Part shown: positions 8,752 to 16,664 of the stretch, piece after piece | Layout: each line of letters opens with the position of its first letter | How positions within the stretch are numbered: the first letter of the stretch is position 1 | Assembly: GCF_003063355.1 (NCBI RefSeq) | Contig: NZ_NESH01000001.1 | Coordinates: forward strand, 372,001-436,000 | From: Limnohabitans sp. Bal53 | Lineage (GTDB): Bacteria; Pseudomonadota; Gammaproteobacteria; Burkholderiales; Burkholderiaceae_C | Direction: 5' to 3' | Length of the DNA: 64,000 bases | The notes under the pieces: model-generated | The model's input: the letters and a program-made list of their open reading frames with translations, nothing else | Databases searched by the model: none | Told to the model about the DNA's origin: nothing | Position numbers and translations under genes: made by a program

Positions 8752-10497
8752 GTGAACCTGCCCACACCCGCCATCGTTGCCCAAAGTGCCGTGCGCAGAC
8801 TGCCGCGCTTGGCCTTGTTGCTGCTGTGCGTGGCCTATGTGTTGCCCGGTTTTTGGGGACGATCGCCCTGGAAGGCGCAAGATCTGGAGTCTCTGGGCTA
8901 CATGCTGCAATTGGCCCAGCCCACACTGAGCGACGCTGCCAACTGGTTCAGGCCCAGCTTGCTGGGCCAACACGACCCGCAGCTGGCTTTGTTGCCTTAT
9001 TGGTTGGGGGCCAGTTTTATCCAGTGGGCCCCTCAGGGATGGGAAGACGTGTTCGCCCGAATGCCCTTTGTGGCCATGCTGGCCCTGACGCTGGCCGCGA
9101 CTTGGTATGCGGTGTACGCATTGGCGCGTCACCCCGCAGCGCAACCTGTGGCCTTTGCATTTGGGGGCGAGGCCAAGCCGAGAGATTACGCCCGCGCATT
9201 GGCCGACGGCGGCCTGCTGGCTTTGCTCGCTTGCTTGGGCTTGGCTCGACTGGCGCACGAAGCCACGCCCGCACTGAGCCAGCTGTGTTTCGCATCGCTG
9301 ATTTTTGTGGGCTTGTCCACCTTGCCTCGCTGGCGCTTGCACAGCGGCCTGGCCGTTGGCGTGGGCATGCTGGGCCTGACGCTTTCGGGCGCGCCCAGCG
9401 TGGCCCTGTGGCTGGGTGTCGGCGGCTCACTGATCCGCGCTGTGGCCCCCATCGACCCGACCCTGGGCCGCATGCGCATGCTCGATCTGGGGCTGCTGGC
9501 TTTGATGTGCCTGCTGTGCGTGACCACTGCGGGCGCACTCGATTTGTGGCGCTGGCGCGTGGAGCCGTACGCCATGGTCAATGTGCACATCCTGGCCGAG
9601 CTGATGCTGTGGTTCACCTGGCCTGCATGGCCTTTGGCGCTATGGTCCTTGTGGCGCTGGCGGGCCCAATTGATCCAAGCCTGGCTCTACCCGCACCTGG
9701 CCTTGCCTTTGTGGTTTGTGGCCGTCATGGTCGGGGCTACCTGGTTGACCGGTTTGTCCGACCGGGCCTTGCTTCTGGCGCTTCCGGGTATTGCCGCGCT
9801 GGCCGCTTTTGCGCTGCCTACTTTGAGGCGCAGCCTAGGGGCCTTGATCGACTGGTTCACGTTGCTGTTTTTCAGTTTTTGCGCCCTCACCATCTGGGTT
9901 ATCTGGGTGGCGATGCAAACAGGCTTTCCGGCCAAACCTGCAGCCAACGTCGCGCGTCTGGCCCCCGGATTTTTGCCAGAATTTTCTGGCTTGGCTTTTG
10001 GCTTGGGCGTGCTGGCCACGCTGGCCTGGGGCTGGCTGGTCAAGTGGCGCATAGGCAGCCACCGCGCGGCCCTGTGGAAGAGCATGGTCCTGCCCGCCGC
10101 AGGCGCAGTGCTGTGTTGGCTGCTGCTCATGAGCCTGTGGCTGCCCTTGCTCAACTTTGCCCGCAGCTATGGCCCCACGGTTCAAAAATTGCAAATGGTC
10201 ACCGGCACCGCCCGTTGCCTGCAGTACGCTGGCATCAGCCAGGCGCAAGGCGCGGCCCTGTTGTTCCACGCGAAGGTGCGCCTGCAAGCAGCCACAGCCC
10301 CCAGTGCCGAGTGCCCCTGGCTGGTCATGGACGAAAAGAACCTGCCCTTGTTGAACAATCGCCTCCAAGACTTGGGCTGGACACCCGAAGCCACTGCGGC
10401 CCGGCTCGGTGAGCGCAGCGATCGCCTGCTGATCTTCCGCCCTTCACAACCGCTCCTACACGACACGCCCACCCTGCCAGCCGCAGCCAAGAACTGA
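8752..10497 (+). CDS. Multi-pass membrane protein resembling ArnT/GT39-type glycosyltransferases
   Basis: A 581-residue protein from a GTG start with around a dozen hydrophobic segments. Near the N-terminus GFWGRSPWKAQDLESLGY resembles the periplasmic loop GRxPWxxDE of lipid-linked sugar transferases such as ArnT, in which the acidic residue is catalytic; here the loop reads KAQDLES. A C-terminal soluble part (about 480-570) follows the last membrane segment, as in ArnT. The likely role is transfer of a polyprenyl-linked sugar on the periplasmic side, but the acceptor is unknown and the assignment rests on topology and one loop. The MATE gene follows after only 3 bases, suggesting co-transcription. 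Confidence 0.6.
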   Translation: MNLPTPAIVAQSAVRRLPRLALLLLCVAYVLPGFWGRSPWKAQDLESLGYMLQLAQPTLSDAANWFRPSLLGQHDPQLALLPYWLGASFIQWAPQGWEDVFARMPFVAMLALTLAATWYAVYALARHPAAQPVAFAFGGEAKPRDYARALADGGLLALLACLGLARLAHEATPALSQLCFASLIFVGLSTLPRWRLHSGLAVGVGMLGLTLSGAPSVALWLGVGGSLIRAVAPIDPTLGRMRMLDLGLLALMCLLCVTTAGALDLWRWRVEPYAMVNVHILAELMLWFTWPAWPLALWSLWRWRAQLIQAWLYPHLALPLWFVAVMVGATWLTGLSDRALLLALPGIAALAAFALPTLRRSLGALIDWFTLLFFSFCALTIWVIWVAMQTGFPAKPAANVARLAPGFLPEFSGLAFGLGVLATLAWGWLVKWRIGSHRAALWKSMVLPAAGAVLCWLLLMSLWLPLLNFARSYGPTVQKLQMVTGTARCLQYAGISQAQGAALLFHAKVRLQAATAPSAECPWLVMDEKNLPLLNNRLQDLGWTPEATAARLGERSDRLLIFRPSQPLLHDTPTLPAAAKN

Positions 10498-10500
10498 GCC

Positions 10501-11871
10501 ATGTCCGAGCTACGCACCATCTCCCGCCATGCGGGCACTGTGCTGGTCGGTCAGTTGGCCGTCATGGCCTTTGGTGTGGCCGACACGGTGATCGCCGGGC
10601 GCTACAGCCCACATGCGCTGGCGGTGTTGTCCTTGGCCTCGGCCATTTACATCAGCATTTATGTGGCCCTCAACGGCATGCTGCAAGCGCTGCTGCCAGT
10701 CTGGGCCGAGCTGCATGGCGGCAACCGGCAAGCTGAAATCGGGCGCTCGGTGCGCCAAGCGTTGTACATCTCGGCGGGCGCTGCGGCGCTGGGCATGACC
10801 GGCTTGTGGTTCCCCGACCCCTGGCTGTCCTCGACCCAGGTGCCCACCGAATTGTGGCCCGATGTAAGGGCCTATTTGCGCATACTGGCCCTGGCGCTGG
10901 TGCCTTCCTTGCTGTTTCGCATGTACAGCACGCTCAACCAAAGCCTGGGCTACCCGCGCCTGGTGACATGGCTGCAAGCGGGCGCGCTGTTTGTGAAGAT
11001 TCCTTTGTCGGTGCTGCTCACATTTGGCGCAGGCGATGTGGCCGGCATGGGCGTTGTGGGCTGCGCCTGGGCCACGCTGGCGGTGAACAGCCTGATGATG
11101 CTCACCGGGCTGTGGCTCTTGCGCACACAAGACATTTACCGTCCCTACCAGTTGTGGCGCTTGCCCGAAAAGCCCCAGTGGCGTGTCTTGCGACACTTCT
11201 TGCGGCTGGGCGTCCCCGCCGGGCTGTCCATCATGGTGGAGGTCACCTCCTTCACCATGATGGCCCTGTTCATTGCCCGCCTGGGTGCGGTGGCCTCGGC
11301 CAGCCACCAGATTGCGGCCAGCCTGGCCTCAGTGCTGTACATGGTGCCACTGGCCTTGGGCATTGCCAGCAGTGCCCGCACCGGTTATTGGTTGGGTGCT
11401 GGTCACCCCCAGCGCGCCCGGCAAGCGGCGGGTCTGGGCATCAGCTTGGCCATCGGCGCGGCAGTGCTGTGCGCTGCGGCACTGCTGCTGGGCCGCGAAG
11501 CCATTGCCAACGCCTTCACCAGCGACCCGCTGGTGGCACAAACCGCCATGGTCTGGCTGGCTTGGGTGGCGGTCTACCACCTGGCCGATGCGGTGCAGGC
11601 GGTCTGTGCCTTCTTGCTGCGCTGCTACCGCATCACCATCGCACCGCTGCTCATCTACACCGCCTTTTTATGGGGCTTTGGCCTGTATGGCGGCTACCTG
11701 TGGGCCTATGACGACGCGGCACTGGGCGGCTGGCTGCAATGGACCGGCCGCCCAGCCGTGGACACCTTCTGGATCAGCAGCAGCTTGGCCCTGGCGACCG
11801 TCTCGGCGCTGTTTGCCGCATTGGTGTGGCGCGTGTCACGGCCTGGGACAAGCATGGCGCCCAAGGCTTGA
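10501..11871 (+). CDS. MATE family efflux transporter
   Basis: 456 residues with about 12 membrane segments in two homologous halves. The N-terminal half starts with HAGTVLVGQLAVMAFGVADTVIAGRYSP, the classical MATE first helix carrying Gln/Asp in a GxxDTxxxG context. The second half repeats it (LRLGVPAGLSIMVEVTSFTMMALFIARLGAVASASHQIA). MATE proteins export cationic drugs or metabolites using H+ or Na+. It begins 3 bases after the preceding membrane-protein gene. The substrate is unknown. Confidence 0.9.
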   Translation: MSELRTISRHAGTVLVGQLAVMAFGVADTVIAGRYSPHALAVLSLASAIYISIYVALNGMLQALLPVWAELHGGNRQAEIGRSVRQALYISAGAAALGMTGLWFPDPWLSSTQVPTELWPDVRAYLRILALALVPSLLFRMYSTLNQSLGYPRLVTWLQAGALFVKIPLSVLLTFGAGDVAGMGVVGCAWATLAVNSLMMLTGLWLLRTQDIYRPYQLWRLPEKPQWRVLRHFLRLGVPAGLSIMVEVTSFTMMALFIARLGAVASASHQIAASLASVLYMVPLALGIASSARTGYWLGAGHPQRARQAAGLGISLAIGAAVLCAAALLLGREAIANAFTSDPLVAQTAMVWLAWVAVYHLADAVQAVCAFLLRCYRITIAPLLIYTAFLWGFGLYGGYLWAYDDAALGGWLQWTGRPAVDTFWISSSLALATVSALFAALVWRVSRPGTSMAPKA

Positions 11872-11961
11872 GCATTTAGCCATGGCGCAGCGCCTGGCAC
11901 GCGGTCATCAAAGATTCACAAAAAACAACGAAAGTTAATTTTTTGATGATTTCAAACCGCC

Positions 11962-12870
11962 ATGACAACCCGCAACGCCATCGATGAAGCCCAAATGCGC
12001 CAGTTGCGCGAAGACCTGCTGGACAGCATGGACGAAGAACTGGAGCTGGAGCTCGACGACCGCTGGGGCGCTGATGCCGCCGCCAATGATGCCCAAACGG
12101 GCGAACGCATTCGCTATTTCAGGGAGCTGCTGCGCCTGCAGTCCGAGTTGGTGATGCTGCAAGACTGGGTGGTCAAAACCGGCCACCGCATGGTCATCCT
12201 GTTTGAAGGCCGCGACGCCGCGGGCAAAGGCGGCGTGATCAAACGCATCACCCAGCGCCTGAACCCACGCGTGTGCCGCGTGGCCGCCCTGCCCGCGCCC
12301 AACGACCGCGAGAAAACCCAGTGGTACTTTCAGCGCTACATCTCACACCTGCCCGCAGCGGGCGAGATCGTGTTGTTTGACCGCAGCTGGTACAACCGCG
12401 CAGGCGTCGAAAAGGTCATGGGCTTTTGCAACGAGCAAGAGTACGAAGAGTTTTTCCGCTCGGTGCCCGAGTTCGAAAAAATGCTGGTGCGCAGCGGCAT
12501 CCAACTGGTCAAGTACTGGTTTTCCATCACCGACGATGAGCAGCACGCCCGCTTTTTGGGCCGCATCCACGACCCGCTCAAGCAGTGGAAGCTCAGCCCC
12601 ATGGACCTGGAAAGCCGACGTCGCTGGGAAGACTACACCCGCGCCAAAGAAACCATGATTGAGCGCACGCACATTCCCGAAGCGCCTTGGTGGGTGGTGC
12701 AGGCGGTCGACAAGAAAAAGGCCCGCCTCAACTGCATTGACCACCTGCTCAGCCAAGTGCCCTACCACGAGGTCGAACACCCCCAAGTGGAACTGCCCGG
12801 GCGGGTGCGCAACCCGGACTACATCCGCCACCCGGTACCTGCCGAGATGATCGTGCCTGAAAAATACTGA
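11962..12870 (+). CDS. ppk2: Polyphosphate kinase 2
   Basis: 302 residues, a single-domain PPK2. Walker A is GRDAAGKGG at 83-91 and the second signature FDRSWYNR is at 139-146. The lid region RRRWEDYTRAKETMIERT and the segment APWWVVQAVDKKKARLNCIDHLL are also typical. PPK2 enzymes use polyphosphate to phosphorylate nucleotides (GDP, ADP or AMP, depending on class), so the enzyme links the polyphosphate store to the nucleotide pool. It complements ppk1 and ppx at the right end of the window. A weak PhoB-like sequence (CGGTCAT-CAAA-GATTCAC, 11902-11919) lies upstream but is too poor to call. Confidence 0.93.
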   Translation: MTTRNAIDEAQMRQLREDLLDSMDEELELELDDRWGADAAANDAQTGERIRYFRELLRLQSELVMLQDWVVKTGHRMVILFEGRDAAGKGGVIKRITQRLNPRVCRVAALPAPNDREKTQWYFQRYISHLPAAGEIVLFDRSWYNRAGVEKVMGFCNEQEYEEFFRSVPEFEKMLVRSGIQLVKYWFSITDDEQHARFLGRIHDPLKQWKLSPMDLESRRRWEDYTRAKETMIERTHIPEAPWWVVQAVDKKKARLNCIDHLLSQVPYHEVEHPQVELPGRVRNPDYIRHPVPAEMIVPEKY

Positions 12871-13290
12871 CGAATTTCCAAACGGATGTATGCGAGCGCA
12901 TAACGCAATCGGCCAGTCAAAGGGCCCTTGCGTCTAACGGCTTGTTGGGTTGGCCTGAAATTCCCCCAACCCATCCCAAAAAGCGCCCCTCATCCACCAC
13001 CAAACCCAAGCCATGCCGGCCACAAAAGCAAGGCAGCCGCTACTGCGATCAGGCATTGCAAAAACAGACTGGAGGATGACAGTGCCATGCTGGGCACTCT
13101 CCTGAAAGTCAACAGCTGATTGGGTTGGTACAGATGGCCGAGGTGGAGACCATTTCTGCATGACACCCTTTTTCAGCTACTGAATCCGCCGCCCGGTTAA
13201 ACATAAATATCAATTTTGATGTTTATGTCACAGAAATGTCATTTTGAAAAGTTAGATTGGGTTTGTCTTCATTGTTCGTGAGATTTCCCC
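12871..13290 (+). other. Intergenic region between ppk2 and the Sia-type operon
   Basis: About 420 bases without a convincing gene. Short open frames on both strands (for example 12928-13119 and 12934-13161) have no ribosome-binding site, recognisable motif or plausible composition. The left part is GC-rich. The last 100 bases turn AT-rich and carry the inverted repeat at 13201-13228, consistent with the promoter of the following operon, although no clear -35/-10 pair could be picked. Confidence 0.6.
13201..13228. repeat. 13-bp inverted repeat, operator-like, upstream of the Sia-type operon
   Basis: Arms ACATAAATATCAA (13201-13213) and TTGATGTTTATGT (13216-13228) are complementary at 12 of 13 positions around a 2-base centre. 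It lies 62 bases before the siaB-like start codon, is AT-rich and is not followed by a T-run. A binding site for a dimeric regulator is therefore more likely than a terminator. The regulator is unknown. Confidence 0.6.
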
Positions 13291-13920
13291 ATGTCATCTG
13301 CACACAAGCTCAACGGCGCTTCCTTTTTGGCGCTGCGCCAGCAACTGGAATCACGCGGCATCGTGTTTTCCTATTGTGGTTATTTGAACGAAAACATTTT
13401 GTCTGGCATCGGCAACGCCTTGCAGAGCAAGATGGCCATCGACCAAACCGATCAGAAAATCTCACGCGGCATTTTTTCGGCATTTGTGGAGCAGGTTCAA
13501 AACGTGATCCGTTACTCGGCTGAAACGATTGGGCCCGAGGATCGCGCCAAAATCGAGCGCGAAGCTGCTCTGGCGGCAGGCCGCCCCGAAAATGAGGTCG
13601 ATGACGGTGAGCTTCGTTATGGCTTGATCACCATCGGTGAGACTGCAGATGGCACCCGTTTCGTGACCTGCGCCAACCTGATCAACAACGACCAAGTCGA
13701 GCGTGTCTCCGCATCCCTGGAAAGCATCCGTGGACTGAACCGGAAAGAGCTGACCACTTTGATGCGGGAGCATCTGAAGGCCGGGCCACCCGAAGGCTCC
13801 AAAGGAGCGGGAGTGGGATTCATCTCCATTGCACGCGAAGCCAATGGCAACTGGGAATATGACATGGTCCCCATGCCCGACGGGGAATTCACATTCTTCT
13901 GCTTCGAAGCCTACTTTTAA
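13291..13920 (+). CDS. siaB: SiaB-family protein kinase (DUF6272)
   Basis: 209 residues, cytosolic. It matches the SiaB family: an N-terminal helical part (FLALRQQLESRGIVFSYCGYLNENIL), an N-box-like segment AFVEQVQNVIRYS with Asn near residue 71, and a C-terminal half with ITIGE, CANLINNDQVERV and a Gly-containing loop GAGVGFISIAR. This is a divergent GHKL/anti-sigma-factor-like ATPase fold. In Pseudomonas SiaB phosphorylates the partner SiaC to switch off its binding to the output enzyme. Here it is the first gene of a tight operon, 11 bases before the siaC-like gene, which supports the same kinase-substrate pairing. Confidence 0.85.
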   Translation: MSSAHKLNGASFLALRQQLESRGIVFSYCGYLNENILSGIGNALQSKMAIDQTDQKISRGIFSAFVEQVQNVIRYSAETIGPEDRAKIEREAALAAGRPENEVDDGELRYGLITIGETADGTRFVTCANLINNDQVERVSASLESIRGLNRKELTTLMREHLKAGPPEGSKGAGVGFISIAREANGNWEYDMVPMPDGEFTFFCFEAYF

Positions 13921-13931
13921 GAGAGCCCGCC

Positions 13932-14312
13932 ATGGAAAAAATCGACATCGCAGCCACCGCTCGCACACCCCTTTTGAGTTTCGACCCAGCCACAGGCCAG
14001 TTCTTGCTTGAAGGCGAGTCTTACCCTGAAGACACCAAAAAATTCTACGATACGCCTTTGTCCCATGTGTACAGTTTTTTGGAGGAGTCTGTTCCTTCGA
14101 AAGCTGTGTTTTCTTTCAAATTGAAATATTTCAACAGCTCATCCGCCAAAGTTTTGATGGATTTGTTTTTGGCCATCGAAGAATCGGCCTCACGTGGTAA
14201 CCCATTCAAGATTGAATGGCATTACGCCTCTGACGATGACAACATGCAAGAGCTGGGTGAAGAGTTCGCCGAAGAACTCGATAAAGCCGAGTTCGAGATG
14301 GTGGCTTTTTAA
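13932..14312 (+). CDS. siaC: SiaC-family regulatory phosphoprotein (DUF1987)
   Basis: 126 residues, the usual size. The DUF1987 hallmarks are present: TPLLSFDPATGQFLLEGESYPED at the N-terminus and FKLKYFNSSSAKVLMDLF in the middle, ending in the WHYASDDDNMQELGEEFAEEL segment. The phosphoacceptor of Pseudomonas SiaC is a Thr in the equivalent YxN(T/S)S stretch; here residues 69-71 are Ser, so Ser69 is the probable site (inferred). Unphosphorylated SiaC binds and activates the downstream nucleotide cyclase. In this operon the downstream partner is a class III cyclase rather than a GGDEF protein. Confidence 0.88.
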   Translation: MEKIDIAATARTPLLSFDPATGQFLLEGESYPEDTKKFYDTPLSHVYSFLEESVPSKAVFSFKLKYFNSSSAKVLMDLFLAIEESASRGNPFKIEWHYASDDDNMQELGEEFAEELDKAEFEMVAF

Positions 14313-14331
14313 CTGACACTCCAGGCTTGGC

Positions 14332-15372
14332 GTGACCGATTCTTTTTTAGGCAAAGAAAACGAGGTCTTGGTTGAAAGCGAAAAGCTTCTGGCCGATTCC
14401 CCAGAACTTGTCACGCCTGAAACTTATGCAAAGCTCACAGCCGATTACGCTCGGTTGCTGAAAAATTTCTCGCGCATCATTCGTATCAGCGACAGGAATG
14501 AGCTGCGGCTTCAGTCCGTTTCAGATGAGCTGGAGATAGAGAAGAAAAAACTTGAAGGTGTAGCAGGTCAGTTGGCCAAGTATTTACCTCGTCAAATTTA
14601 CGACTCCATCTTCAAAGGCGACCAATCGATTGAGATCAAGACCCAACGCAAGCTGCTCACGGTTTTTTTCTCAGACATTCAGGGTTTTACGCACATCTCA
14701 TCGGTCATCCAGCCAGAAGTGCTGACCCACTACATGAATGCGTATTTCACCGAGATGTCGGATATCGCTGCCAAGCATGGTGGGACCATCGACAAGTACA
14801 TCGGCGACGCCATGATGGTTTTTTTCGGTGATCCCGAAAGTCGTGGCCCTCAAGAGGACGCCCTGGCCTGTGTGCGCATGGCTTACGAAATGCAAGAGCG
14901 CTTGGCTGAATTGCACATCCAGTGGCAGCGAGAAGGTTTGCAACACCCCTTCATCACCCGAATTGGCATCAACACGGGTTACTGCAACGTGGGCAATTTT
15001 GGAAGCCACAGCCGCATGGCTTACACCATCTTGGGTGGCGAGGTCAATTTGGCGGCTCGCATCGAGGGCAAGTGTGAGCCCGGTGGAGTTTTGATCTCTC
15101 ACGAGACTTATGCACAAGTCAAAGACTTTGTGGAAGTGTCCGAGCGAGATTTGTTGGAGCTCAAAGGCATTGCCCTGCCCGTGAAAACCTATGCCGTCGT
15201 CAAAGTGAGCGACACCAACCGCTCACACACATCGGACTTGCGCATCGATATAAAAGGTTTGGACAAGATGATCGTCAAACCCGGCAATCTGTCCATGCCC
15301 GACCGTTTGAGCCTCGTGGCTCGTCTTCGCGATATGGCCAACACTTTAGAAGGAATCAAACCCCATGATTGA
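14332..15372 (+). CDS. Class III adenylyl cyclase with SiaC-responsive-type coiled-coil stalk
   Basis: 346 residues from a GTG start, no membrane segment. Residues about 30-80 form a helical stalk (DYARLLKNFSRIIRISDRNE) of the type that precedes the catalytic domain in SiaC-activated diguanylate cyclases. The cyclase homology domain spans about 105-290. It has metal-binding Asp115 (FSDIQGFT) and Asp159 (YIGDAMM), purine-specifying Lys155 and Thr232 (AYTILGG), and transition-state Asn239 and Arg243 (VNLAARIE). The Lys/Thr pair is the class IIIb adenylyl cyclase signature, so cAMP is the predicted product. The gene overlaps the phosphatase gene by 8 bases (start at 15365), indicating translational coupling. 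Confidence 0.88.
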   Translation: MTDSFLGKENEVLVESEKLLADSPELVTPETYAKLTADYARLLKNFSRIIRISDRNELRLQSVSDELEIEKKKLEGVAGQLAKYLPRQIYDSIFKGDQSIEIKTQRKLLTVFFSDIQGFTHISSVIQPEVLTHYMNAYFTEMSDIAAKHGGTIDKYIGDAMMVFFGDPESRGPQEDALACVRMAYEMQERLAELHIQWQREGLQHPFITRIGINTGYCNVGNFGSHSRMAYTILGGEVNLAARIEGKCEPGGVLISHETYAQVKDFVEVSERDLLELKGIALPVKTYAVVKVSDTNRSHTSDLRIDIKGLDKMIVKPGNLSMPDRLSLVARLRDMANTLEGIKPHD

Positions 15373-16573
15373 GCAAAAAGTCCGATCCATTTTGCGTCAG
15401 CAAGACGGGATTTTAGAAACAGAAAAATGCGGTGTTGTGATCGCCAACTTCAGAAAAGACGATGACCTTCTGGTGGTACCGGTTTTCAACGCTGAAAAAC
15501 AAGCCATTGGTCTGATTGACCGCCAAGCGGCTTTGTCCACAGCTTCCAATCCTCTGCACTTTTCGGTTTACCAAAACCGCAGTGCCAAGATGCTGGTTCA
15601 AGAGGTTTTTCCCATCTTTGACGTTGAAACCAGCATCGACATGGCTTCACAAAAGATGTTGGAAATGGGCTTGTCGCTGAGCACTGGTGGTTTTCTCATC
15701 ACCGAAAACGGGTTGTACACCGGCATCGGCATCAACACCGACATGCTCAACTACTTGGTGGAAGCCAACCACGCACGCGCAGAAGCTTTGACAGAACTGC
15801 ACACGGAAATGATGGACAGCGTGAATTACGCTGGACGCATCCAATCGAGCTTGCTGCCCAACCGCATGGCCCTGCAAGAAGGTCTGCGATCGGTGGGTGT
15901 TTTGTGGGAGCCGCGCGATGTGGTGGGCGGTGACGTTTATTGGCGCACAGAAGAGGACTTTGAGGGCACTTTCACTTTGGCTTTGATCGACTGTACGGGC
16001 CATGGCGTTCCAGGATCTCTGATGTCCATGCTGGTCGTCAGTGTGCTCAACCGCATCTATTCCGAAAAGCCCGAGATCGGTCCTGGTGAAGCGCTTTCCA
16101 AATTGGGCAACTTGGTTCGCACTGCGCTCAACCAAGACCGTGAAGACTGCCAATCCAATGATGGCTTTGATGCAGGCTTGTGCAAAATCAATACACACAA
16201 GAAAACTGTCTCTTTCTCAGGGGCACGCACCAACTGCTTTATTGTCCCGAAAGACGGTACGCCCGTCGTTCGTTTGTTGGGTGAAAAACAAGCCTTGGGT
16301 TACCCAGGTCAAGTGCCCTACACGCCTCTGGAAGAATACGAAATGTCTTTAGAGAACTGCCAGACATTCTTCATGGCCTCAGATGGGGTGCTCGACCAAC
16401 CGGGTGGTGAAAACAGCCGCGCATTTGGTCCGCGCCGACTGTTGCAACATTTGGAGTCATACCGCCACCTGGGTGCAGAGGCCTTGATGATGCAAACCAA
16501 AACCGTGGTCGACCAATGGCGTGGTCAAGAATCAAGACGCGATGACGTCTCTGCCCTGGCATTCTCGGTGTAA
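15365..16573 (+). CDS. CBS-like/PP2C (SpoIIE-type) serine/threonine phosphatase, SiaA counterpart
   Basis: 402 residues, soluble. Residues about 20-135 resemble the paired CBS-like input domain found in some bacterial signalling enzymes (VVPVFNAEKQAIGLIDR, then GGFLITENGLYTGIGIN). A short helical linker (135-165) leads to the PP2C domain: Asp190 in VVGGDVYW, Asp209 in IDCTGHGVPGSLMSML, Asp340 in FMASDGVLDQPGG and Asp393/394 near the end provide the metal site. Pseudomonas SiaA is a membrane-anchored PP2C that dephosphorylates SiaC; this protein likely does the same, but its input domain is cytosolic, so the sensed signal should be different. It is the last gene of the operon. Confidence 0.87.
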   Translation: MIEQKVRSILRQQDGILETEKCGVVIANFRKDDDLLVVPVFNAEKQAIGLIDRQAALSTASNPLHFSVYQNRSAKMLVQEVFPIFDVETSIDMASQKMLEMGLSLSTGGFLITENGLYTGIGINTDMLNYLVEANHARAEALTELHTEMMDSVNYAGRIQSSLLPNRMALQEGLRSVGVLWEPRDVVGGDVYWRTEEDFEGTFTLALIDCTGHGVPGSLMSMLVVSVLNRIYSEKPEIGPGEALSKLGNLVRTALNQDREDCQSNDGFDAGLCKINTHKKTVSFSGARTNCFIVPKDGTPVVRLLGEKQALGYPGQVPYTPLEEYEMSLENCQTFFMASDGVLDQPGGENSRAFGPRRLLQHLESYRHLGAEALMMQTKTVVDQWRGQESRRDDVSALAFSV

Positions 16574-16586
16574 GCATCTTTGATGC

Positions 16587-16627
16587 ATGAGCCTGTCAAC
16601 ACCGTGCGTTGACAGGCTCATTTTTTT
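16587..16627 (+). terminator. Strong terminator of the Sia-type operon
   Basis: A perfect 14-bp stem, ATGAGCCTGTCAAC (16587-16600) with GTTGACAGGCTCAT (16608-16621), has a 7-base loop and a run of seven T residues (16621-16627). It lies 14 bases after the phosphatase stop. Confidence 0.95.
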
Positions 16628-16664
16628 ACTCAAGAAAATTTGATTCACAAATTTTCAAAGTGAA

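Noticed and set aside
8826..10412. 528-codon plus-strand frame inside the ArnT-like gene
   Set aside because: It is the alternative frame of a gene with clear membrane helices; its product is Arg/Pro/Gly-rich without motifs.
11902..11919. Possible Pho box before ppk2 (CGGTCAT-CAAA-GATTCAC)
   Set aside because: Only 9 of 14 matches, the second half is poor and no -10 follows at the right distance.
12928..13161. Short open frames in the gap between ppk2 and the Sia-type operon
   Set aside because: No ribosome-binding site, improbable Pro/Ser/Trp-rich composition and no motif.
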